Positions 1 to 5,345 of a DNA stretch of 6,124 nucleotides are shown one piece after another. This DNA comes from Pseudomonadota bacterium (GTDB lineage: Bacteria > Pseudomonadota > Alphaproteobacteria > Rhizobiales > Hyphomicrobiaceae). Position 1 is the stretch's first letter, and each line of letters starts with the position of its first letter. The position numbers and the translations under genes were made by a program. Where the stretch lies: assembly GCA_021816505.1 (NCBI GenBank), contig JAKAXS010000184.1:1-6124 (forward strand). Reading direction: 5' to 3'. The notes below the pieces were generated by a model, which saw only the letters and a list, made by a program, of their open reading frames with translations, was not told the DNA's origin and did no database searches.

Positions 1-129
1 ATCGTCTGACCACGTCTGTCAATTGGATCGCTCTTATTGAAGCAAGACGTTAGGCGTTTTGGTTGAGACGCTTTGTGGGCGGTGCAGTGACGATTGACGA
101 GGAAGCGGCACTTGGGGCAGACACGGGGC
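1..129. other. Non-coding region upstream of nudC
   Basis: I see no convincing gene in this stretch. It holds an imperfect stem-loop at 52-73 (arms 52-59 and 66-73, 8 pairs including two G-U, 6-base loop), followed by only a very short T run. This could be the tail of a terminator for an upstream gene or simply chance. No clear -35/-10 pair stands out for nudC. A TTG codon at 94, in frame with nudC, allows a 12-residue N-terminal extension. An antisense reading frame starting in nudC and running into this region has an Arg/Pro/Ser-rich composition and looks spurious. Confidence 0.5.
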
Positions 130-1053
130 ATGTCCGCAACCGTTCCGACCTCAACGATCGATCGCCTGGCCACGCGTCGCAGCGAGCGTGAGCTGCTGGG
201 GCAGTTGCACGGTGCGCCCGAGGCGCGGTTTCTCGTGCTGGCGGGTGCCCGCGCCGCGATCTCGTCGAGCGAGGACCGGCGGCAGGCGAGCGTGCGGTGG
301 TTCGCGGCCGACGAGCTTGCTCGCCTGAAAATTTCGACGGCGGATGCGCTGTTTCTCGGTGGGGATCGCAAGACATTTTCCGGTCGCTTCGCCGTCGCGC
401 TCGGTGATGCCGAAGCCGAAGCTCATGCCGATGCGCTGGCGCCGCTGGTCGACCTGCGGTCGCTGCTGACGCAGGGTGTGCTGGCGCAGGAAGACTTCAG
501 CCTGCTGGCCGAAGCCAAGATGCTCAGCGCCTGGCACGAGACGGCCAAGTATTGCGGGCGGTGCGGGGGCAAAACCCAGGGCCGAGACGGCGGCTGGAAA
601 GTCGCCTGCACGCAATGCGGCGCGGAGCAGTTTCCGCGCGTCGACCCGTGCGTGATCATGCTGGTGACGCATGGCGAAAATTGCATTCTGGCGCACGAGC
701 CGCGCTTTCCGGAAAAGATGTACTCGACGCTGGCGGGCTTCGTGGAGCCGGGCGAGGATATTCGTTCCGCGGTGCGCCGTGAGACGCTGGAAGAAGTCGG
801 CGTACCCATTGGGGACGTCGCTTTCTTTGGTAGCCAGCCCTGGCCGTTCCAGCATTCGCTGATGATCGGCTGCACGGCGGCTGCCTTGTCGGATACGATC
901 ACGATCGACCGGAAGGAGATCGACGATGCGCGCTGGTTCGGCCGGTCGGAGGTGCGGGATATGCTGGCGATGAAGCACCCGCGCGGCCTTTTCGTGCCAG
1001 GTGGGCACGCTATCGCGCATGCGATGATCCGGCGCTGGGCCGAGGAAACGTAG
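130..1053 (+). CDS. nudC: NAD(+)/NADH diphosphatase NudC (Nudix, zinc-ribbon type)
   Basis: This gene encodes a cytosolic Nudix hydrolase that splits NADH/NAD+ into NMN(H) and AMP; the E. coli family member also removes NAD caps from RNA 5' ends. The 307-residue product shows three regions. An N-terminal domain (about 1-135) contains the PEARFLVL stretch typical of the family. A zinc ribbon has C142xxC145 and C160xxC163. The Nudix domain has a complete box at 203-225 (G-x5-E-x7-REUxEExGU, with R217-E218 and E221-E222). It is followed by S235-QPWPF-QHS243, the signature that separates NudC from other Nudix enzymes; the usual Pro after PWPF is Gln here. The protein is longer than E. coli NudC (257 residues), mainly in the N-terminal domain. 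I chose ATG 130 because family-like sequence begins soon after it. A TTG at 94 is possible, and neither start has a good Shine-Dalgarno site. The gene lies 66 bp upstream of ybaB on the same strand and may be co-transcribed with it. Function is very likely; the exact start is uncertain. Confidence 0.95.
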   Translation: MSATVPTSTIDRLATRRSERELLGQLHGAPEARFLVLAGARAAISSSEDRRQASVRWFAADELARLKISTADALFLGGDRKTFSGRFAVALGDAEAEAHADALAPLVDLRSLLTQGVLAQEDFSLLAEAKMLSAWHETAKYCGRCGGKTQGRDGGWKVACTQCGAEQFPRVDPCVIMLVTHGENCILAHEPRFPEKMYSTLAGFVEPGEDIRSAVRRETLEEVGVPIGDVAFFGSQPWPFQHSLMIGCTAAALSDTITIDRKEIDDARWFGRSEVRDMLAMKHPRGLFVPGGHAIAHAMIRRWAEET

Positions 1054-1108
1054 GGCGCGGATTGCCGGTCGATTTGTGCTATCGAGGCCACCGCGCGGCA
1101 AGCAGTTC

Positions 1109-1114
1109 AAGGAG
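1109..1114 (+). promoter_or_regulatory. Strong ribosome binding site of ybaB
   Basis: AAGGAG lies 5 bases before the ATG at 1120. It is the best Shine-Dalgarno match in the window and fixes the ybaB start. It contrasts with recR, nudC and def, which lack one. Confidence 0.8.
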
Positions 1115-1119
1115 ACGAC

Positions 1120-1440
1120 ATGAAAGACATCATGGGCATGATGAAGCAGGTGGGCCAGATGCAGGCGCGCATGCAGAAGGTCCAGGAGGAACTCGACAGT
1201 CTTGAAGTCGAGGGGCAAGCCGGTGGCGGGCTCGTCGCCGTCACGCTGAGCGGCAAGGCGGACATGAAGCGCATCCGCATCGATCCCAGCCTGCTGAAGG
1301 CGGACGAAGGCGAGATCCTGGAGGATCTGGTCGTCGCCGCAGTGGCCGACGCCAAGAGCAAGGTCGAGGCGACGATGCAGCAAAAGATGCAGGAAGTGAC
1401 CGGCGGGCTGCCATTGCCGCCGGGCATGAAGCTGTTCTGA
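1120..1440 (+). CDS. ybaB: YbaB/EbfC family nucleoid-associated protein
   Basis: This gene encodes a small DNA-binding protein of 106 residues, the normal family length. YbaB/EbfC proteins form dimers with a tweezer-like shape, bind DNA and are associated with the nucleoid; the link to RecR and replication/repair rests largely on conserved gene order. What is visible: a Met/Gln-rich N-terminal amphipathic helix (about 1-30, MKDIMGMMKQVGQMQ then MQKVQEEL), the family core VEGQAGGGLVAVTLSGK (about 30-47), the IDPSLL segment, a second helix starting EILEDLVVAAVADAKSK, and the C-terminal PLPPGMKLF typical of alphaproteobacterial versions. The gene has a strong ribosome binding site and is followed 19 bp later by recR, so the two are almost certainly one operon. 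In many bacteria dnaX precedes this pair; here it is nudC. Confidence 0.95.
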   Translation: MKDIMGMMKQVGQMQARMQKVQEELDSLEVEGQAGGGLVAVTLSGKADMKRIRIDPSLLKADEGEILEDLVVAAVADAKSKVEATMQQKMQEVTGGLPLPPGMKLF

Positions 1441-1459
1441 CGCTGCCGTCGTCCAGCCG

Positions 1460-2065
1460 ATGTCGAAGAAAATAGCCGGACCTGAAATCGAGCGCCTCGT
1501 GCAGCTTTTGGCGCGTCTGCCGGGCCTTGGCCCGCGCTCGGCGCGGAAAGCGGCGCTGGCGCTGATCAAGCGCCGGCATGATCTGCTGATCCCGCTGGCG
1601 GAGGCGATCCAGACGGCGGTGGATCGCATTGTGGAATGCCCGACCTGCGGAAATGTGGACACGGTTTCGCCGTGCACGATCTGCCAGGACGGACGGCGCG
1701 ATCCGTCGCTGATCGTGGTCGTCGAGGAGGTCGGCGATCTGTGGGCGCTGGAGCGCGCGCAGGTGGTGAATGCGCGTTACCACGTTCTCGGCGGGCATCT
1801 GTCGCCGCTGGATGGGATCGGCCCGGACAAGCTCAACATTGGAAGCCTGGTGACGCGGGCGCATGCGGACGAGGTAAAGGAAGTGCTGCTTGCGCTCAAT
1901 GCGACCGTCGAAGGCCAATCGACCGCGCATTACGTCACGGGTGAGCTGGCGAGCGCCGGGGTTATCGTGACGCGATTGGCGCAAGGGGTGCCGATGGGTG
2001 GGGAACTTGACTATCTCGACGAGGGAACTTTGGCAGCCGCCATCAAGGCGCGAAAGCACATGTGA
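1460..2065 (+). CDS. recR: Recombination mediator protein RecR
   Basis: RecR works with RecO (and RecF) in the cytosol to load RecA onto SSB-coated single-stranded DNA at gaps, for recombinational repair. The 201-residue product has the normal family length and domain order. An N-terminal helix-hairpin-helix DNA-binding region contains LARLPGLGPRSARKAAL (about 17-33). A C4 zinc finger has C60xxC63 and C72xxC75. A Toprim domain starts about residue 83 and includes VVVEEVGDLWALE and the conserved HVLGGHLSPLDGIGP stretch (108-122). The C-terminal motif TRLAQGVPMGGELDYLDEGTL is also intact. ATG 1460 gives the usual family N-terminus and no other start lies nearby in frame. The 19 bases before it contain no Shine-Dalgarno-like purine run, so translation may depend on coupling to ybaB. 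A hairpin starts at the base after the stop codon. Confidence 0.97.
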   Translation: MSKKIAGPEIERLVQLLARLPGLGPRSARKAALALIKRRHDLLIPLAEAIQTAVDRIVECPTCGNVDTVSPCTICQDGRRDPSLIVVVEEVGDLWALERAQVVNARYHVLGGHLSPLDGIGPDKLNIGSLVTRAHADEVKEVLLALNATVEGQSTAHYVTGELASAGVIVTRLAQGVPMGGELDYLDEGTLAAAIKARKHM

Positions 2066-2095
2066 TCGTCGGCAACTTATTTAGTTGAACGACGA
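2066..2095 (+). terminator. Hairpin directly after recR stop (no U tract)
   Basis: A stem-loop starts at the first base after the recR stop. The outer stem is TCGTCG (2066-2071) with CGACGA (2090-2095). After a 1x2 internal loop the inner stem is CAACT (2073-2077) with AGTTG (2083-2087), closing a TATTT loop. That is 11 Watson-Crick pairs in 30 bases. No T run follows on either strand, so it is not a classic intrinsic terminator. It may mark or protect the 3' end of the nudC-ybaB-recR transcript, or pause polymerase. The pairing is seen directly; the role is inferred. Confidence 0.4.
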
Positions 2096-2121
2096 CCATG
2101 CTGCATTGTGAGAAGAGACGG

Positions 2122-2142
2122 TTCGTGTACTCTGTACTCGAA
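2122..2142. promoter_or_regulatory. 21-bp imperfect palindrome, candidate operator
   Basis: The sequence reads TTCGnGTAC, three bases, then GTACnCGAA. Sixteen of 20 paired positions are symmetric, and GTAC is itself a palindrome. The centre also contains TGTACTC twice in tandem (2126-2132 and 2133-2139). It ends 43 bp before the ATG of the nucleotide-sugar dehydratase and lies just upstream of a TATTTT hexamer at 2160-2165 that could be a -10 element, although no good -35 is visible at the right distance. The size and symmetry suit a dimeric helix-turn-helix regulator. No regulator can be named from this window. Confidence 0.4.
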
Positions 2143-2185
2143 GTTCGACTGCTCAAGAGTATTTTTTGAGGCGTGGGCGTTTGTT

Positions 2186-4177
2186 ATGGCGTTGAGCGAC
2201 GAAAATCAAAACCCATCGTGGCAGGATACCTTTCTCAACCTGTCACGCTATACGAAGCGCACCATCATCGTTTCGTCCGATTTCGTTATCTTGACCGCTG
2301 TCCTTTGGACCGCGCTTTCACTGCGGTTTGCCCGGCCATACGAACCGGATAATTGGGGCACCGCGCTGCTGTTGCTGTTGGGCCCCGCGATCACGATCGC
2401 GACCTTGGCGCAATTCGGCATCTATCGCGTGGTGACGCGTCACCTTGGGTATCGCAACGCAGGCAAGGTGTTCCTTATCGTCTTGCTGTCGGTGTTGATC
2501 TGGTCATTCATCGTATTCATGTTGGGGCAGCTTGGCATTCCCCGCTCCACGCTGATGGTCTACGGCATCGGCGCGGCGAGTTTGTTGACACTGTCGCGCG
2601 TAGCGGTCGGTGTGCTCCTCGAAAACAGCGGCTTGCCGATCTTCCGTCCCGGCCGGCAGGAACGGACGCCGGTTCTCATCTATGGCGCGGGTCGCATGGG
2701 CGTGCAGCTGATGCAGGCCCTGGAGCGCTCGTCCGACCGCAGGGTTGCTGGGTTCATCGATGCCTCGCCGACCCTTTGGGGGCAGTACATCAAAGGCATC
2801 AAAGTGTATCGGCCGGCGCGGCTGTCGCTGCTGCTCGAAAACGAGAACGTGCGCGAGGTGATCCTCGCCATGCCAGAGACGGTGCGGCGTGAGCGGCGAG
2901 CCCTGCTGAGCGAACTCGAGCGTTATCCGGTTCAGGTGAAAATACTGCCTGCGTTCGAGGATGTCGCTTCGGGACGCGTGAGCATCGCCGACGTTCGTCC
3001 TGTCGACGTGGTCGACCTGCTGGGCCGCGATCCCGTGCCGCCGGTGGCGGATCTGCTGGCGCGCACGACGCGCGATAAGTCGGTGATGGTGACCGGTGCG
3101 GGCGGTTCGATCGGCTCGGAGCTCGTGCGCCAGATCTTGAAGCACGCGCCGCGACGGCTGGTGCTGCTCGATAGCTCGGAACCCGCGCTCTACGCGATCG
3201 AACGGGAAGTGGACCGGTTCACACAGGCCAACTACGCCGAAGGCGTGCGGCCTGTCATTCAGACCGTGCTTGGCAGTGTGCTGGACAGCCAGCTCTTGCA
3301 GGAAACGATCACCCTGCACGGTGTGCAGACGTTGTACCACGCGGCAGCCTACAAGCATGTTCCGATCGTCGAGGCCAATCCGATCTCAGGCCTGAGGAAC
3401 AACACGTTTGGCACGCTGGCGGTTGCCGAGGCTGCGAAGGCCGGCGGCGTCGAGCGGGTGGTGTTGATCTCGACGGACAAGGCCGTGCGCCCGACGAATG
3501 TCATGGGAGCCAGCAAGCGCTTGGCTGAGCTGGTGTTGCAGGCCGCGGCTTCCGACAGCGCTTCGACGATCTTCACCATGGTCCGCTTCGGCAATGTCCT
3601 GGATAGCTCCGGTTCGGTCGTGCCCGTGTTCAGACGTCAGATCAGTACCGGCGGCCCGGTGACTGTCACCGACCCGGAGATCGAGCGTTACTTCATGTCC
3701 ATACCGGAGGCCGCCGAACTCGTCTTGCAGGCGGGCGCCATGGCGCGGGGTGGGGAGGTTTTCGTTCTGCACATGGGCGATCCGGTCAAGATTGCGGATC
3801 TGGCACGTCTGATGATCAGCCTGTCGGGGCTCACGGTGCGCGATGCCGACAATCCGGCTGGGGATATCGAGATCGTCTACACGGGGCTGAGACCCGGCGA
3901 AAAGCTCTACGAGGAACTCCTGATCGGGGGAGAGCACCCTGTCGCCAAGACCGAGCATCCGCGGATTTGGACGTCCGGCGAACCGTTTTTGAAGCCGGAC
4001 GAACTTGCGAGGGAGATGCAAGCCTTGAAGGCGATGATGCTCCGCCGCGATATGCCTGGCATCGATCAGCTTCTCTCACGCATCGTAGAAGGCTATGCAC
4101 CGCAGCTGGAGCTTCGTGCCGCGGAGCCGATTGCGACGGAGCCGTCGTGGCCGCCGCACTCTGGCACCTTGCACTGA
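2186..4177 (+). CDS. Membrane-anchored UDP-sugar 4,6-dehydratase, FlaA1/CapD/WbpM type
   Basis: This is a polysaccharide biosynthesis enzyme of the long FlaA1/WbpM/PglF class. Characterised members convert UDP-GlcNAc to the 4-keto-6-deoxy sugar used for O-antigen, capsule or protein glycans. The 663-residue product has four predicted membrane helices (about 27-48, 58-80, 94-114, 121-145). A first Rossmann domain carries G167-AGRMG172. The catalytic SDR domain has the NAD(P)-binding motif TGAGGSIG (G304-G310), AYKHVP (388-393), and the active-site stretch S429-T430-D431-K432 with M440 and K444. Met in place of the usual SDR Tyr is the hallmark of this class. FGNVLDSSGSVVP, RYFMSIPEA and GLRPGEKLYEELL (567-579) follow. 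All catalytic features are intact. I chose ATG 2186; an in-frame GTG at 2108 would add 26 residues unlike the family and run through the palindrome. A weak GAGG (2168-2171) lies 14 bases upstream. No other glycan gene is present in the window, so the substrate and the glycan are unknown. It ends 5 bp from a convergent gene. Confidence 0.92.
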   Translation: MALSDENQNPSWQDTFLNLSRYTKRTIIVSSDFVILTAVLWTALSLRFARPYEPDNWGTALLLLLGPAITIATLAQFGIYRVVTRHLGYRNAGKVFLIVLLSVLIWSFIVFMLGQLGIPRSTLMVYGIGAASLLTLSRVAVGVLLENSGLPIFRPGRQERTPVLIYGAGRMGVQLMQALERSSDRRVAGFIDASPTLWGQYIKGIKVYRPARLSLLLENENVREVILAMPETVRRERRALLSELERYPVQVKILPAFEDVASGRVSIADVRPVDVVDLLGRDPVPPVADLLARTTRDKSVMVTGAGGSIGSELVRQILKHAPRRLVLLDSSEPALYAIEREVDRFTQANYAEGVRPVIQTVLGSVLDSQLLQETITLHGVQTLYHAAAYKHVPIVEANPISGLRNNTFGTLAVAEAAKAGGVERVVLISTDKAVRPTNVMGASKRLAELVLQAAASDSASTIFTMVRFGNVLDSSGSVVPVFRRQISTGGPVTVTDPEIERYFMSIPEAAELVLQAGAMARGGEVFVLHMGDPVKIADLARLMISLSGLTVRDADNPAGDIEIVYTGLRPGEKLYEELLIGGEHPVAKTEHPRIWTSGEPFLKPDELAREMQALKAMMLRRDMPGIDQLLSRIVEGYAPQLELRAAEPIATEPSWPPHSGTLH

Positions 4178-4182
4178 AGCGT

Positions 4183-4647
4183 TCAGCGCGTCGACGCTTT
4201 GTACGAACGCGCGCCAAGCTTGGGCTGGTGATAGGTCCCCGACGGGTCCACCATGAAGTCCGGCGGGATGCCCTGACGGCCCAGCAGCATCCGGTGGCTC
4301 ATCGATCCGCGGTTGGTGAGGCCGACTTCGATCGGCCATTCGCGGTCGCCCACGCGCAGGCGCGTCTCGATGATGTAGCGCCGTTCCCTTTCGCCATTCG
4401 AACTCGTGACCTCGCGCTCGGCCAGCACGCGGGCCGTGCAGACGACGGCGATATCGGGCCGCAGGGGCAGCGGATGCACGGTGAAGCGCACCGATGGCTG
4501 TTCCGGTGATCCAACGGGTTGAATGTCGTCAGCGTGCAGAGCCGACGTGCGCGCGCCGGTATCGACCTTCGCCTTGATTGCCGGGAGGCCGAGATCGGGA
4601 AGCGCCACCCATTCCTTGCGGCCAAGTATCTTCGGTTTGTCCGGCAT
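4183..4647 (-). CDS. Retropepsin-like aspartic protease family protein (RimB-like, PF05618)
   Basis: This small protein of 154 residues belongs to the family often labelled 'ATP-dependent zinc protease'. That label is misleading, since neither an ATP-binding loop nor a zinc motif is visible. It shows instead the retropepsin-type active site D29-T30-G31-A32 followed by RTSALH38, then a basic strand-rich middle (ERERRYIIETRLRVGDREWPIEV, about 86-108), and the family C-terminal block with R113, M116, R119 and LLGR (121-124) and FMVD (131-134). The best-studied relative, RimB, is encoded with RimK, which adds glutamates to ribosomal protein S6; RimB is reported to remove them. No rimK-like ATP-grasp gene is in this window, so that role is only an analogy. 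There is no signal peptide, so it is probably cytosolic. It is divergent from def across 162 bp and convergent with the dehydratase, so it is likely transcribed alone. AGGG lies 4 bases before the start. Confidence 0.88.
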   Translation of the reverse strand: MPDKPKILGRKEWVALPDLGLPAIKAKVDTGARTSALHADDIQPVGSPEQPSVRFTVHPLPLRPDIAVVCTARVLAEREVTSSNGERERRYIIETRLRVGDREWPIEVGLTNRGSMSHRMLLGRQGIPPDFMVDPSGTYHQPKLGARSYKASTR

Positions 4648-4656
4648 CGGGCCCTA

Positions 4657-4687
4657 GCTGTTGCGGATGCGATCTTAGTGCAACAGC
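4657..4687. repeat. 8-bp perfect inverted repeat before the retropepsin-like gene
   Basis: GCTGTTGC (4657-4664) and GCAACAGC (4680-4687) are exact reverse complements separated by 15 bases. The near arm lies 9 bases upstream of the minus-strand start at 4647, so it could be a hairpin in that gene's 5' leader or a two-site operator. I see no good promoter hexamers around it on the minus strand. Confidence 0.45.
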
Positions 4688-4771
4688 CTGCGCAGCGCAC
4701 TCTGGCCGTCTAGTTTAGTCGTAAACGGGTTAATGCCGCGCTGGAGGTCCTCCCGGCCCATTCGAGAGCGA

Positions 4772-4800
4772 TTGACCGCGCGCCGCGACTTTCCTATTTC
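4772..4800 (+). promoter_or_regulatory. Sigma70-like promoter of def-fmt
   Basis: TTGACC (4772-4777, 5 of 6 to TTGACA) is followed by a 17-base spacer and TATTTC (4795-4800, 3 of 6 to TATAAT). The expected start of transcription is near 4807, three bases before the def ATG at 4810. No Shine-Dalgarno sequence lies between, which fits a leaderless or nearly leaderless mRNA. An 11-bp dyad, GGAGG-T-CCTCC (4743-4753), sits 18 bp upstream of the -35. Transcription start data would settle this. Confidence 0.5.
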
Positions 4801-4809
4801 ACTCGCATC

Positions 4810-5325
4810 ATGGCTAAGCTTCCTATCATTTCGCTACCGGACCCGATGTTGCGGCAGGCCTCCTCGGCTATCGAGACGGTCGACTCCGACGTGGTCAAGC
4901 TGGCGAAGGACATGTTCGAGACGATGTACGCGGCGCCGGGCATCGGCCTTGCCGCCGTGCAGGTGGGCGTGCCACGCCAGATGCTGGTTCTCGACGTCGC
5001 CGACGACGACGAGACGCCGCGGCCGATCACGATGATCAATCCCAAGATCCTCGAGACGAGCGACACCCTGCGTACGCATGAGGAGGGGTGCCTTTCGATT
5101 CCGGATTTCAAACTGGATGTCAGCCGGCCGGACTGGGTACGGGTCAGCTATCTCGACCTCGAAGGCAAGTCGCAGGAGCTACGTACCGATGGTCTGCTGG
5201 CGACCGCGGTTCAGCACGAGATCGACCACCTCAACGGTAAGTTGATCATCGACTTCCTATCCCGTCTCAAGCGCGACATCGTTATCCGCCGTTTCAAGAA
5301 ACAGGCACGCGACGCCACGTCGTAG
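4810..5325 (+). CDS. def: Peptide deformylase
   Basis: This cytosolic metalloenzyme acts at the ribosome exit and removes the formyl group from the N-terminal methionine of new proteins. The 171-residue product is of normal length and carries all three defining motifs: G44-IGLAAVQ51 (motif 1), E92-GCLS96 with metal-ligand C94 (motif 2), and H136-EIDH140 (motif 3, HExxH, two His ligands and catalytic Glu). The intact EGCLS, GxGLAAxQ and HEIDHLNG set fits the class common in Gram-negative bacteria. The start MAKLPIISLPDPMLR matches the family N-terminus. The sequence before ATG 4810 is pyrimidine-rich with no ribosome binding site, and a promoter lies almost on top of it. fmt follows after 20 bp, so the deformylase and the formylating enzyme are made together. 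Confidence 0.97.
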   Translation: MAKLPIISLPDPMLRQASSAIETVDSDVVKLAKDMFETMYAAPGIGLAAVQVGVPRQMLVLDVADDDETPRPITMINPKILETSDTLRTHEEGCLSIPDFKLDVSRPDWVRVSYLDLEGKSQELRTDGLLATAVQHEIDHLNGKLIIDFLSRLKRDIVIRRFKKQARDATS

Positions 5326-5333
5326 GTCCGGGC

Positions 5334-5338
5334 AAAGG
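5334..5338 (+). promoter_or_regulatory. Ribosome binding site of fmt
   Basis: AAAGG lies 7 bases before the ATG at 5346, in the 20-bp gap after def. It is modest but well spaced, and it supports this ATG as the fmt start. Confidence 0.55.
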
Positions 5339-5345
5339 TTTCAAA

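Noticed and set aside
52..73. Stem-loop as an intrinsic terminator of an upstream gene
   Set aside because: The stem includes two G-U pairs and is followed by almost no T run, and no upstream gene is visible. It is kept only as a note in the 1-129 region.
151..1677. A 508-codon open frame on the minus strand running antisense to nudC, ybaB and the start of recR
   Set aside because: Its product is rich in Arg, His and Ala with no recognisable domain, and it covers three well-identified plus-strand genes. Long antisense frames are expected in GC-rich coding DNA.
1241..2059. A 272-codon minus-strand frame antisense to ybaB and recR
   Set aside because: Composition (RRR/HHD runs) is that of a shadow frame, no family is recognisable, and it lies over a complete recR.
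2108..2185. GTG start at 2108 giving a 689-residue dehydratase
   Set aside because: The added 26 residues do not resemble the family N-terminus, and the extension would run through the 21-bp palindrome. ATG 2186 places the first membrane helix at the usual distance.
2504..4021. Minus-strand frames of 284 codons (2504-3358) and 211 codons (3386-4021) antisense to the dehydratase
   Set aside because: Both lie wholly inside a gene with intact catalytic motifs and show no domain of their own.
4177..4199. Junction stem as a bidirectional terminator
   Set aside because: Six pairs with an 11-base loop and no T tract on either strand is too weak to annotate as a terminator.
3967..4509. A 180-codon plus-strand frame across the convergent junction
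   Set aside because: It overlaps the 3' end of the dehydratase in another frame and then runs antisense to the retropepsin-like gene. Its sequence has no recognisable domain.
4733..5035. A 100-codon plus-strand frame overlapping the start of def
   Set aside because: It is very rich in Arg, Ser and Cys and is an out-of-frame reading of def, whose own frame has all deformylase motifs.
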